Both the position numbers and the translations under genes were made by a program. This document shows, in pieces, positions 14,793 through 22,608 of a stretch of 64,000 nucleotides of DNA (the first letter of the stretch is position 1; every line of letters begins with the position of its first letter). A model generated the notes under the pieces. That model ran no database searches and was not told where the DNA came from. It saw nothing but the letters and a program-made list of their open reading frames with translations. Source of the stretch: Synechococcus sp. LTW-R (lineage in GTDB: Bacteria; Cyanobacteriota; Cyanobacteriia; PCC-6307; Cyanobiaceae); assembly GCF_014217875.1 (NCBI RefSeq), contig NZ_CP059060.1, positions 930,001 through 994,000 of the forward strand, in the 5' to 3' direction.

Positions 14793-14864
14793 ATGGAAAT
14801 CCTTGCCGTCATCGCCATCGTCAGTGCAGCCTTCGGCGGTGCCGCTGCCATGACTAAGAACTGA
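14793..14864 (+). CDS. Single-helix membrane microprotein (23 residues)
   Basis: MEILAVIAIVSAAFGGAAAM followed by TKN. One Ala/Gly/Ile membrane helix with a short basic tail. It has its own strong terminator 25 nt downstream and no other gene to feed it, which argues for a real transcript. No ribosome-binding site is obvious. Function unknown. Confidence 0.5.
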   Translation: MEILAVIAIVSAAFGGAAAMTKN

Positions 14865-14888
14865 GCTTCAACACGCAGAGGAAACCTG

Positions 14889-14917
14889 AACCCCCGGGCC
14901 TCACCCGGGGGTTTTTC
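14889..14917 (+). terminator. Intrinsic terminator
   Basis: A 10-bp stem (AACCCCCGGG / CCCGGGGGTT) with a 5-nt loop followed by TTT CTTT on the plus strand. It follows the 23-residue microprotein. Confidence 0.88.
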
Positions 14918-14991
14918 TTTGTCCGGTTGATTTGTGGGCAGAACCGCCAGGCCTCTGCACAGTTGGACGGCAAGCCCATACCGCAGGAGCC

Positions 14992-15498
14992 ATGCCCCGC
15001 TCGCGCTTGATCCTGCTGGCGCTCCTCGGCCTGGGGCCTGTGCTCCCCGCCCGGGCCGACAGCACCCTCGCCTACTGCCAGCTCAGCCGCCATGACCACA
15101 CCATTGCGGTGGAGTCCGGCCCCTGTCAGTTCTCCCAACGCCACGGCAACGTCAACGTCCTGATGGGCCAGCGCTGGGCCTTTCGCTTCCCGGCCGATCA
15201 GCAGGGGCAGAGCTATCAACGCAGCGCCAGCGCCCAGGGCCTGCGCTTCAACCGCGAGGGCGACTACACCTTGAGCGTCTTCTGGCGCAAAGCGCTGCAG
15301 TGCCGCGGCAGCAAGGACGCCATTTCGGTGGCCTATACGCCAAGCGGCGCTGATCTCGCCGTCGGCGATCAACACGTCGCGCTCGAGCGCGCCCGCTCCG
15401 CCAGCGGCGCCCGCTACACCGCCCGCGGTGTGGAGCTCTGGCAACACCAGGGCTCCACACGGATCGACTGGTTCGGGACGGTCCTGCAATGCCGATAA
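14992..15498 (+). CDS. Secreted hypothetical protein
   Basis: A 168-residue protein with a cleavable signal peptide (MPRSRLILLALLGLGPVLPA, cleavage near ARA-DS). The mature part carries four Cys (YCQL, PCQF, QCRG, QCR at the end), which could form two disulfides in the periplasm. The pattern of beta strands (WAFRFPAD, YTLSVFW, GVELWQH) suggests a small beta domain. Its end overlaps the GH57 start by 10 nt, so the two are probably cotranslated. Function unknown. Confidence 0.75.
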   Translation: MPRSRLILLALLGLGPVLPARADSTLAYCQLSRHDHTIAVESGPCQFSQRHGNVNVLMGQRWAFRFPADQQGQSYQRSASAQGLRFNREGDYTLSVFWRKALQCRGSKDAISVAYTPSGADLAVGDQHVALERARSASGARYTARGVELWQHQGSTRIDWFGTVLQCR

Positions 15499-16877
15499 CC
15501 CCCCACCTCTGCGGCCGCGAAACCGAGATCCGCTCCGCCATGGCCGCCGGCGGCCCCTACTGGTCTGGGCAGTCGCCGTTGCAGCTCGATCAGCTGCGCT
15601 CGGGGTTTGCCTGCGCGCTGCACATGCATCAGCCGACGATCCCGGCCGGCCCCGATGGAGCGCTGATCTCCCACCTGCAGTACATGCTGGAGCACCCCGG
15701 CGAGGGGGATAACCACAACGCCGAGCCCTTCGCGCAGTGCTACCGGCGCCTGGCTGATCTGATCCCACAGCTCATCGAGCAGGGCTGCAGCCCGCGGATC
15801 ATGCTCGACATCTCCGGCAATCTGCTCTGGGGGGCCGAGCAGATGGGCCGCCGCGACATCACCGAGGCCTGGCGTTACCTGGCCTGTGATCCCCAGATGC
15901 AACGGCACGTCGAGTGGCTCGGCACCTTCTGGGGCCACGCCGTCGCCCCCTCGACGCCGATCCCGGATCTCCGGCTGCAGATCGAAGCCTGGCAGCACCA
16001 GTTCGCCGCGGCCTTCGGCCTGGAGGCCCTGCAGCGGGTGCGCGGTTTCTCCCTGCCGGAGATGGCCCTGCCCAATCACCCCGACACCCTCTTTGCTCTG
16101 GTGGAGGCCCTGCAGCAGACCGGCTACCGCTGGCTTCTGCTCCAGGAGCACAGCGTCGAGACCCTCAGCGGCGAACCCCTGAGCGAGGCCCAGAAGTACG
16201 TCCCAAATCGCCTCATCGCCCGCAACGGACGGGGGGAGCGCCGCGAGATCACCGCCTTGATCAAGACCCAGGGCTCCGACACCAAGTTGGTCGGCCAGAT
16301 GCAGCCCTATTACGAGGCGATCAACCGCGATCGGCTCCCCTTGGGAGCGATCAGCGTGCCGTCCCTCGTCTCCCAGATCGCCGATGGCGAAAACGGCGGC
16401 GTAATGATGAACGAATTCCCGGAGGCCTTCATCCAGGCCCACCAACGCTGCGCCAACCAAGCCGGCACCGCCGCCATCAACGGCAGCGAATACCTCGAGC
16501 TCCTGGGCGACACCGCTGACCTCCCCGCCATTCAGGCCGCCGGTCAGCAGCAACTCCTCGATGGACTCGACGAATACTGGAGCAGCGAGGAGCTCCAAGC
16601 GCGAATCGACGCCGGCTGCAACGTCGAAGGGGCCTCCTGGACCAACGACCTCAGTTGGGTGAAGGGCTACGAGAGCGTCCTTGAACCGATGGCCCAACTC
16701 AGCGCCGCTTTCCACCGGCGCTATCCCACACCCCAAAGCCGCGACCCCGACTACCAGGAGGCGCTGCTGCACCTTCTGCTGCTTGAGACCAGCTGCTTTC
16801 GCTACTGGGGCCAGGGCACCTGGACGGAGTACGCCCAGGCGATTCACCGCCGCGGCCGGGCGCTGCTGGAGCGCTAA
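15489..16877 (+). CDS. Glycoside hydrolase family 57 protein
   Basis: A 462-residue protein. ACALHMHQPTIPAG near residue 42 is the GH57 HxHQP motif, and GFSLPEMALPNHPDTLFALV near 188-207 carries the family PE motif. NEFPEAF and a C-terminal helical region (YWGQGTWTEYA) follow. GH57 enzymes act on alpha-glucans such as glycogen by a retaining mechanism, including branching enzymes and amylopullulanases. The exact activity is not clear, and this protein is shorter than most branching enzymes. No signal peptide, so cytoplasmic. It overlaps the secreted protein gene upstream. Confidence 0.85.
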   Translation: MPITPHLCGRETEIRSAMAAGGPYWSGQSPLQLDQLRSGFACALHMHQPTIPAGPDGALISHLQYMLEHPGEGDNHNAEPFAQCYRRLADLIPQLIEQGCSPRIMLDISGNLLWGAEQMGRRDITEAWRYLACDPQMQRHVEWLGTFWGHAVAPSTPIPDLRLQIEAWQHQFAAAFGLEALQRVRGFSLPEMALPNHPDTLFALVEALQQTGYRWLLLQEHSVETLSGEPLSEAQKYVPNRLIARNGRGERREITALIKTQGSDTKLVGQMQPYYEAINRDRLPLGAISVPSLVSQIADGENGGVMMNEFPEAFIQAHQRCANQAGTAAINGSEYLELLGDTADLPAIQAAGQQQLLDGLDEYWSSEELQARIDAGCNVEGASWTNDLSWVKGYESVLEPMAQLSAAFHRRYPTPQSRDPDYQEALLHLLLLETSCFRYWGQGTWTEYAQAIHRRGRALLER

Positions 16878-17029
16878 AGCCAGAGCGCCCCGATCAACAG
16901 CCCCATCAAGAAACCAACGCCCCAGGCCAGCCAGGCCCCTTGGTATTCGCTCTTGAGCCCAAGCTTTCTCTTGAGCCAGACATAGGAGCGCTCATCGGCC
17001 CGCAGCAACTGGCGAAAGGGATTGTCCAT
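16874..17029 (-). CDS. Small membrane protein (51 residues)
   Basis: MDNPFRQLLRADERSYVWLK, then a single C-terminal membrane helix (AWLAWGVGFLMGLLIGALWL). The stop codon overlaps that of the GH57 gene tail-to-tail. A tail-anchored-like topology is plausible. Function unknown. Confidence 0.65.
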   Translation of the reverse strand: MDNPFRQLLRADERSYVWLKRKLGLKSEYQGAWLAWGVGFLMGLLIGALWL

Positions 17030-17089
17030 ACCCGAGCTGTAGCTACGGAGAAACCAGTGGGAACACTCCAGCTAGCGAAGGGAGCGGGC

Positions 17090-17698
17090 ATGCATCCATC
17101 CGTGCGCGACTGGCTGAGGCTGAGCCGCCTGCACCTGCCCCTGCCGGAGCGCAGCGTGCTGGAGTTGGCCCGCCTGATTCAACGCTGGCAGCACCATCCC
17201 GGTGGCCCAGGTCAAGCGCCGCGGGCCATTCGCAAACGGGGCCAACGCGCCCGCGATCAGCTGGTCCGCCACAACCTCGCCCTGGTGGCCTTCAGCTGGA
17301 GACAACACCACAGCCAGCTCAGCGCGGATGATGCCGCCACGACCGATGCCCTGCAGGAAGGGGCACTCAATTTGCTGCGGGCTGCGGAGAAATTTGATCC
17401 GGCCCGGGGCTATCGCTTCTCCACCTACGCCAGCTTCTGGATCCACCGCGGATTACGGCGTTCTTGCGAGCGCGATCGCCGCAACATTGCCTTCCCCCGT
17501 GATCAAGCAGCCCTGGTGCTCAAGGCCCAACGGCTCAACGAAGAAGTCCTGCGGTACATGGGAAGACAGCCCAGTCTGCGCTGGCTGGCCGCCCAGCTGA
17601 GCACGGCCAAGAGGGTGATTCAGCCGGAGCACTTAGAAGCCCTCCTGCGCAGCTGGCATGACACCCAGACCTGCGCAATTGGGGCTTTCGCTTCTTAA
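17090..17698 (+). CDS. Sigma-70-like protein with region 2 but no region 4
   Basis: A 202-residue protein. Region 2 is clear: ARDQLVRHNLALVAFSW (2.1), LQEGALNLLRAAEKFDP (2.2), YRFSTYASFWIHRGL (2.3-2.4, promoter melting and -10 contact). A short region-3-like helix (SLRWLAAQL) follows and the protein stops, so the -35-binding region 4 HTH is missing. The start is ATG at 17090; an open frame upstream is not sigma-like. Short sigma-like proteins occur in picocyanobacteria. It could work from extended -10 promoters, need a partner for -35 contact, or be inactive. Confidence 0.85.
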   Translation: MHPSVRDWLRLSRLHLPLPERSVLELARLIQRWQHHPGGPGQAPRAIRKRGQRARDQLVRHNLALVAFSWRQHHSQLSADDAATTDALQEGALNLLRAAEKFDPARGYRFSTYASFWIHRGLRRSCERDRRNIAFPRDQAALVLKAQRLNEEVLRYMGRQPSLRWLAAQLSTAKRVIQPEHLEALLRSWHDTQTCAIGAFAS

Positions 17699-17765
17699 GT
17701 CAAAACCAAAGAATCGACCTCGTCTCAGGCTCCGCCGCTAAAGAGCGGATGGCAAACCAGGGGCC

Positions 17766-18461
17766 GTGAATCCTGAGGACCTCCGCCAACAGATCCATCA
17801 GCTGCAGCGGGCCGTGGCCGAACTGCAGCAGGACTGGTGCATTGCGGTCTGCTCTGCCGATGAACGCCTGATTGGGATCGTCTCGCTCCTCCTCGAGGAC
17901 TGCGATTGGGCGGCACGGTCCATCGCTGAACTGCTCGCCCTGCCGCTACCTCAGCAGCAAAAACTGCTGCTGATTTGTGATGACGAGCTCGCCGATGGCG
18001 GAGCCCTGGAGTTAATCGAACGCCTACCCGGCGCGACCGTCCTGGTCTGCCTGGATGCGGCGATTCCCCAGGAGCGACTCGCTCAGCTCTGGCGCAGTGG
18101 CGCCGACGGCCTCTGCTGCCGCCAACACTGCGGCGAAGGCCGCCTGCTCCAGGCGGTGCTGATGCTGATGCGCGGCCTGCAGTCCCTCGATCCCCTGCTG
18201 GGGGAGCGGCTACGGGAGCAACCGGCGCGGCTGATCCCCCTGCAGCACAGCGAGCAGCACCTGCTGGAGCTGCTCGCCCGCGGCTTCAACAGCCGGGAGA
18301 TCGCCGCGCTCGAACAACGGCGCAGCGACACCATCCGCCGTCAACTCAGTGCGCTCTACCGCAAAGTCGGCGTGCGCGATCAACGCGCCTTGCTCGCCTG
18401 GGGGCTCGGCCAGGGCCTCGTGCGCCCCCGCGACCTGGCTTGCCGCACACCAGATCACTGA
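17766..18461 (+). CDS. Receiver-like plus LuxR-type HTH regulator
   Basis: A 231-residue protein with GTG start. Residues ~24-145 resemble a receiver domain. The beta-3 Asp is present (LLICDDELADG, about residue 72), the acidic pair is weak (CSADER), and the conserved Lys is replaced by Arg (GADGLCCRQH). Residues ~155-225 form a LuxR HTH: LLELLARGFNSREIAALEQR, then SDTIRRQLSALYRKVGV. It lies between two region-4-less sigma-like genes. Phosphorylation-dependent control is possible but uncertain, as the Lys is missing. Confidence 0.82.
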   Translation: MNPEDLRQQIHQLQRAVAELQQDWCIAVCSADERLIGIVSLLLEDCDWAARSIAELLALPLPQQQKLLLICDDELADGGALELIERLPGATVLVCLDAAIPQERLAQLWRSGADGLCCRQHCGEGRLLQAVLMLMRGLQSLDPLLGERLREQPARLIPLQHSEQHLLELLARGFNSREIAALEQRRSDTIRRQLSALYRKVGVRDQRALLAWGLGQGLVRPRDLACRTPDH

Positions 18462-18801
18462 GCCGCGGGGACTCCAGCAGCGGCAGCAGATCCAGCAAGC
18501 GGAACTGATCACTCCGGCTAGGGAGCCACCCCGTGAGGGCGTCGCGATCGCCTAGCGGCACCGGACGGGGCAGGGGCAACAGCCGCCCGAGCATCGGCAG
18601 CCAGAGCTCTCCACACCAGGGCTCAAACCAGCGGATCTCGGCGAGTGCGGTGATCGCCTCCGCCGCTGGAGCCAGCGCCGCCAAATAGAAGAGCGAGGGC
18701 AGCTTCTCGGCGGGCAAGGGCAAAGGCAGCCACATCCCCCGCTCACAGGCGATGGCCATCACCTGGTGGTGGTGGGCGGTCAACAGCAATTGGGTGGCCA
18801 T
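18346..18801 (-). CDS. Hypothetical protein overlapping the LuxR-type gene antiparallel
   Basis: A ~151-residue protein starting MATQLLLTAHHHQVMAIACE, with a good globular core (WLPLPLPAEKLPSLFYLAAL, EIRWFEPWCGELWLPML) up to about residue 113. The last ~38 codons lie opposite the 3' end of the 17766 gene and read Arg/Gly-rich. Either the two genes overlap by 116 nt tail-to-tail or this one has lost its own stop. ATG at 18801 is chosen because the upstream extension is low-complexity. No known domain. Confidence 0.6.
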   Translation of the reverse strand: MATQLLLTAHHHQVMAIACERGMWLPLPLPAEKLPSLFYLAALAPAAEAITALAEIRWFEPWCGELWLPMLGRLLPLPRPVPLGDRDALTGWLPSRSDQFRLLDLLPLLESPRLSDLVCGKPGRGGARGPGRAPRRARRVDRARRLCGRAH

Positions 18802-18994
18802 GGGTTTCGGGCGTTCTGGAGCGGTTCTGGCCGCTGCCCCTGCCCCGGCGCTGCCCACAGCCGTGGCCGGTTGCTGCACAGCTGTGGCCCGCGAACCAAC
18901 GCCACTGGAGTCTTTACGCCTCGAACGGCTCCTTTCTTTCGCCGTTCTTTGGCCTTGACCGGCGCGGGTAGCCTCCCGCACCTGTTTGAACGCC

Positions 18995-19411
18995 ATGCCA
19001 ACGCGCCTCAGCTCTGAGCAACGCCGTTTTGCCTGCCAGCACCTGGGCCTAGCCCATCAACAAGCCCAGCGCTACGCCCGCCGCTGGGGCATGCCGCTGG
19101 AGGACTTGCTCAGCCCGGCCTACGAGGGTCTCTGCAAAGGAGCCGCCCAGTTCGATCCCCGCAGGGGCTACCGCCCCTCTAGCTACCTGGTCAGCAAGGT
19201 CAAAGGGGAACTGCTGCACCACCTGCGCGACACCGGCTTCGCCGTGCGCATCAGCCACCGCTACCGCGAGCTCTGGGTCAAGGCGCGCCGCTGGCTGGAA
19301 CTGGACCTCAGCGATGCGGAGATCGCCATCCGCCTAGGGGTTCCCCTGGCCCAATGGCTCGATTGCCGCCAGGCCTGCGGCTTGCGCCCCGGAACCCTTG
19401 AGGGCCTTTGA
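18995..19411 (+). CDS. Group-3-like sigma factor fragment lacking region 4
   Basis: A 138-residue protein. FACQHLGLAHQQAQRYARRW and LLSPAYEGLCKGAAQFDPRR match region 2. YLVSKVKGELLHHLRDTGFA followed by VRISHRYREL is the region 2.4-3 junction typical of SigF/SigB-type factors. LSDAEIAIRLGVPLAQWLD matches region 3. It ends before region 4. ATG at 18995; a TTG three codons upstream is possible. The next gene's start overlaps its 3' end, suggesting coupled translation with a partner. Confidence 0.83.
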   Translation: MPTRLSSEQRRFACQHLGLAHQQAQRYARRWGMPLEDLLSPAYEGLCKGAAQFDPRRGYRPSSYLVSKVKGELLHHLRDTGFAVRISHRYRELWVKARRWLELDLSDAEIAIRLGVPLAQWLDCRQACGLRPGTLEGL

Positions 19412-19733
19412 AAAACGAACCTTGCGACTTCAAGACCTCACCCAACTGCTGGGTGGACTGCTGCCCCTCTTCAGCCAGCGGCGCCTAGCCCCCAGTCCCC
19501 GGCGCCGCTCCTTTGAGCAGGGGGACTGGCTCGCCGAGCTCGAGCTGCTGCAACTGGCCCAAGAGCTCAAAGCCCTCGCCGATCAACGGGGCGGCTTTGA
19601 AGCCGAGCTCTTCGATCTGATGGTCTCCATCGCCGATGTGCTCGAGCTCGACCACGGCTGGCCCCGCAGCCAATCCAACCAATGGCTGATGCGGATGGGG
19701 CTCTGGGAGGAGGACCTCCCTTCAGAGGCTTAG
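19398..19733 (+). CDS. Hypothetical protein coupled to the sigma-like gene
   Basis: A 111-residue helical protein with an apparent TTG start inside the end of the sigma gene (14-nt overlap). LRLQDLTQLLGGLLPLFSQR is followed by GDWLAELELLQLAQELKALA and NQWLMRMGLWEEDL. No HTH or membrane segment is obvious. Because of the overlap it could be a sigma partner or an anti-sigma, but the sequence gives no direct evidence. Confidence 0.6.
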   Translation: MRAFEKRTLRLQDLTQLLGGLLPLFSQRRLAPSPRRRSFEQGDWLAELELLQLAQELKALADQRGGFEAELFDLMVSIADVLELDHGWPRSQSNQWLMRMGLWEEDLPSEA

Positions 19734-19987
19734 AGCCCTTCGCAGTGCTGCACTGCTTTCAAGTCGATGAGCTTGCCTGGCCCCTGCTGCCCCTCGAGGT
19801 TGCTGGTGCTGCGCAGGCTCACCTGGGCATCGATGCAGCGGTTGTAGCGGTGGGTCTTCACCGCCTGGGGGATCTGCAGCAGCGCCAGGGCCAGCAGGCT
19901 GAAGCTGGCGATCGCCCCCAGCACCGGGTAGGTGTGTGCCCGCACCATCTCGCGGGCACTGAGCTGCTGTCCGTTGTGATCAGCCAT
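19730..19987 (-). CDS. Small membrane protein, third member of the local family
   Basis: An 85-residue protein: SAREMVRAHTYPVLGAIASF, a membrane helix (~19-42), HRYNRCIDAQV and a C-terminal VQHCEGL. It is the closest relative in the window of the gene at 6372 (REMVNAHLFPVLG, RWNRC). It overlaps the previous gene's stop by 4 nt, tail-to-tail, and lies 3 nt from the desaturase stop on the opposite flank's operon side. Function unknown. Confidence 0.7.
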   Translation of the reverse strand: MADHNGQQLSAREMVRAHTYPVLGAIASFSLLALALLQIPQAVKTHRYNRCIDAQVSLRSTSNLEGQQGPGKLIDLKAVQHCEGL

Positions 19988-19990
19988 GGT

Positions 19991-21133
19991 TCAGAAGTAG
20001 AAGGCCCCATCCAGCGGCGATTGCCGCACCGCCTTGCAACGCGTCGCCACACGCCAGAGGGCCTTGTGGATCGGCGTGGGGTCGTAGCGCACCAGCTCGG
20101 GGTAGCGCTGCCGCAGCAGGGCCGTCCCGCGCCAGGCGTTGTAGTGGGGGATGGCCGAGTTCACGTGGTGGCAGACGTGGGTTGAGCCAATGCCGTGGTG
20201 CAGCAGGTTGATCAGCGGGCCGTAGGGACGGTCCACGGTCTGCAGCGCCCCCTTCACCCAGGTCCAGCGCTGGGAGTCGTAGTGCGGGATCTCCACATCG
20301 GTGTGCTGCAGCCAGGTGTAGATGACCAGCCAGCCATTCACCACCAGATAAGGAAGGCCGTAGACCGCCAGCACCCGCAGTGGCGAGAACTGAATCGCCG
20401 CCAGGACAAGGGCCGCCAGCACCACCACCAGGCCAATGTTGGAGCGAACCATCCAGCGGCGGAAGGCGCGGGGGAAGAGGGGACGCTGCAGGGGAACGCC
20501 GGGCTTCGGCATCCGGAAGTGGGAGACCGAACGGCCATAGGCCTCACCGCCAGTGACACCGAGCAGCAGGTAGAGCGGCCAGCCGATCACGAGGTGATTG
20601 AACAAGGCCACGAGGCCCGCCAGGGGGCGACCGAGCTTGTGGACCAGTCCCTCGGTGAATTGCCCCATGGGCGAGCTCGCCCGCGGGGGCACATGGGTCT
20701 GCCCCCGCTCCAGCTCGTTGCAGTAGGCGTGGTGGACCGCATGGCTGCGGGCCCAGCAGTAGTAGGGAACTAGCAGCAGGCTGTGCAGCACGAAGCCCAC
20801 CACCCCCTCAACCCGGCGGTTGGGATGGAAAGCGTTGTGGCCGCACTCATGGGCCAGGACCCAACAACCCATGGCCACCGTGCCGGTGACCACCCCGTAG
20901 AGAAGCCAGAGCGGCAGGGCCGCCCAGCTCAGGGGAATCAGGGTCCCCAGGCCATAGGCGAAGAGGGAGAGACCCAAGGAGAGGGCGAGGCTGCCCCAGG
21001 ACTTGAGCGGGTCATGGCGCAGGAGCTCCTCGGGCAGGGCGCCAAGCAGCTCGGCCTTGCTGGGGAAGTCCTGATCGGCGGTGCTGATCGGCCGCAGGGA
21101 GGGAGACGAAACGGCCGCGGTCAAAGGCACCAC
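19991..21133 (-). CDS. desA: Acyl-lipid desaturase, DesA/FAD2-like (delta-12 type)
   Basis: About 380 residues. The three His boxes of membrane desaturases are HECGH (~95-99), HAVHH (~131-135) and HVCHH (~319-323), with four membrane segments between. The context of the boxes (AHECGHNAFHP, IGSTHVCHHVNSAIPHYNA) is closest to FAD2/DesA omega-6 desaturases, which put a second double bond in oleoyl chains of membrane lipids. Di-iron enzyme, ferredoxin-dependent in cyanobacteria. The start is inferred at GTG 21133 (or 21130); the frame extends much further upstream but over the divergent gene. Regiospecificity is inferred. Confidence 0.9.
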   Translation of the reverse strand: MVPLTAAVSSPSLRPISTADQDFPSKAELLGALPEELLRHDPLKSWGSLALSLGLSLFAYGLGTLIPLSWAALPLWLLYGVVTGTVAMGCWVLAHECGHNAFHPNRRVEGVVGFVLHSLLLVPYYCWARSHAVHHAYCNELERGQTHVPPRASSPMGQFTEGLVHKLGRPLAGLVALFNHLVIGWPLYLLLGVTGGEAYGRSVSHFRMPKPGVPLQRPLFPRAFRRWMVRSNIGLVVVLAALVLAAIQFSPLRVLAVYGLPYLVVNGWLVIYTWLQHTDVEIPHYDSQRWTWVKGALQTVDRPYGPLINLLHHGIGSTHVCHHVNSAIPHYNAWRGTALLRQRYPELVRYDPTPIHKALWRVATRCKAVRQSPLDGAFYF

Positions 21134-21214
21134 CGGGTCAAACAGGACACAACGCTTTTCAGATTTGCTTAAGAATCTATGAAGTGGCCCTCTGGCCTCG
21201 CCAGAATCAGCTCC

Positions 21215-21880
21215 ATGGCCCATCCCTTGGTGTTTCGGATCGCCCCGCTGGCCCAGCTGCCCGAGGGGGAGACCAGCTGGACGGCGCTCCGTGCCCTGCA
21301 GGGTCCGAGCACAGGCTTTTCCCTGCGCCTCTTCAGCGCCGCTGAAACCGAGACCAGCGACCTTGCCGGGCTGCCCTGGGACGGCCAGCTGGACCCCGGC
21401 AGCGGCAGCGCCATGCGCCGCTTGATCTGCGATGCAGTCGTCCCGCACTTTGATCCCCAGGCCAACGCCATCGGCGTCTATCAGCGCGGCCCTGATCCCG
21501 AGGTGCTCCGCTGCGTGGATCGCTTCCCGCTGCAGGAGGCGGTGAACGAGACCTGCTGGTTCTATCCCACCCACGACGGCCGCTTCCTGAGCTGGGAGCG
21601 GCAGGAAGCCCTGAGCCTCGAACCCGGGGTGGTCGCCAGCGAAGCCGAAGCCGCCTTGCCCGAGAGCTATGAGCGCAGCCAGCTCGCCCTGCTCTGGAGC
21701 CTGCTCGCCGATGACGAGAGCCTGACCTGCGTCGGCCTCACCTACGGCGGCCAACGGATTGAGTGGGACCAGCGCCTGGGGCAGCCGGCCCCCGAGGCCC
21801 GCTGGAGCCTCTTCAGCGTCGACACCGAGGCCGAGGTGAGCCTGACGGTCAACGCCCGCCAAGCGGTCCAGGCATCCTGA
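21215..21880 (+). CDS. Conserved hypothetical protein
   Basis: A 221-residue soluble protein from ATG 21215 (an ATG at 21179 is possible). It begins MAHPLVFRIAPLAQLPEGET. NETCWFYPTHDGRFLSWERQ and YERSQLALLWSLLADDESL stand out. Mixed alpha/beta with many Trp and acidic residues. It is divergent from desA and overlaps the next gene by three bases (TGATG), so it forms an operon with the fibrillin gene. No domain recognised. Confidence 0.75.
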   Translation: MAHPLVFRIAPLAQLPEGETSWTALRALQGPSTGFSLRLFSAAETETSDLAGLPWDGQLDPGSGSAMRRLICDAVVPHFDPQANAIGVYQRGPDPEVLRCVDRFPLQEAVNETCWFYPTHDGRFLSWERQEALSLEPGVVASEAEAALPESYERSQLALLWSLLADDESLTCVGLTYGGQRIEWDQRLGQPAPEARWSLFSVDTEAEVSLTVNARQAVQAS

Positions 21881-22452
21881 TGGGCAAGACCAGCCCCCCG
21901 GAGCGGCGGGAACTCCTCACGCTGCTGCGGCAACAGCCTCGGGGCCGGGCCAACCAAGAGCGCGAGCAGGTCGAAACTCTGATCCAGGCCATCGAGCGCA
22001 ACCAACCGGCGGACCTCTCTGACCCCACCACCCAGGAGCTGCTGGAGGGGGTCTGGGAGTTGCGCTGGAGCAGCAGCAAACAGCCCTACCTCACGGTTGC
22101 CCCTTGGCTGGAGAACCTCCAGGGCCTGGCCCCCTCCCAGGGCAAGGGCGTGAATCTGCTACGCCTACCCGGCCCCCTGGGGGCCGTGGCGGGGATCGCC
22201 GTGGAAGCCGAACTCGCCCTCGATCCCGACCGAGCCCAGCGGGTGCAGGTGCGCTTTCGCCGCGGCGGCTGGGTGGGGCCCAGCCTGGGGGGCCGGCGGT
22301 TGCAATGGCTCCAGAGCGTCCAGCAGTCGTTCCCGGCCTGGCTGGACATCACCGTCGTGGACCGGGAGCTGCGGATCTGCCGCGGCAATGCCGGCACCCT
22401 CTTCGCGCTGCTGCGGCGACCGGAACTCGAGATCGATCAGCTGATCGGCTAA
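21880..22452 (+). CDS. PAP/fibrillin family protein
   Basis: A 190-residue protein. The N-terminal helix has RRELLTLLRQQPRG. LLEGVWELRWSSSKQPYL near residues 54-71 is the fibrillin core (L.G.W.L.YT), and the C-terminus ends WLDITVVDRELRICRGNAGT, the family's lipocalin-like closing strands with the RG.....F motif. Plastid and cyanobacterial fibrillins associate with thylakoid lipids and plastoglobule-like bodies and help under light stress. It starts by TGATG overlap with the gene upstream. Confidence 0.83.
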   Translation: MGKTSPPERRELLTLLRQQPRGRANQEREQVETLIQAIERNQPADLSDPTTQELLEGVWELRWSSSKQPYLTVAPWLENLQGLAPSQGKGVNLLRLPGPLGAVAGIAVEAELALDPDRAQRVQVRFRRGGWVGPSLGGRRLQWLQSVQQSFPAWLDITVVDRELRICRGNAGTLFALLRRPELEIDQLIG

Positions 22453-22508
22453 AGCCGTCTCACGGCGGTCTCAAAAGACCCTTTACACTTCGTAAAGAGG
22501 TTTCTCGA

Positions 22509-22533
22509 GGCGGGCTGCGGCTCGCTTTTTTTG
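22509..22533 (+). terminator. Intrinsic terminator after the fibrillin gene
   Basis: A 6-bp GC stem (GCGGGC / GCTCGC, one G-U pair) with loop TGCG, followed by TTTTTTT on the plus strand. Confidence 0.72.
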
Positions 22534-22608
22534 TGCTCTGTGCCTTTCGTAGCCAAGGCCGGACCTCCGCTCCTGTAGAGCGGGTACAGGTGAATTTGGC
22601 CCAGCCCT

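Noticed and set aside
15414-16847. 477-residue minus-strand ORF
   Set aside because: Antisense to the GH57 gene, which has family motifs; composition is typical of a GC shadow.
19991-21862. Long N-terminal extension of the desaturase (623 residues)
   Set aside because: The extra 243 residues lie opposite the divergent gene at 21215 and lack desaturase similarity; GTG 21133 gives the family length.
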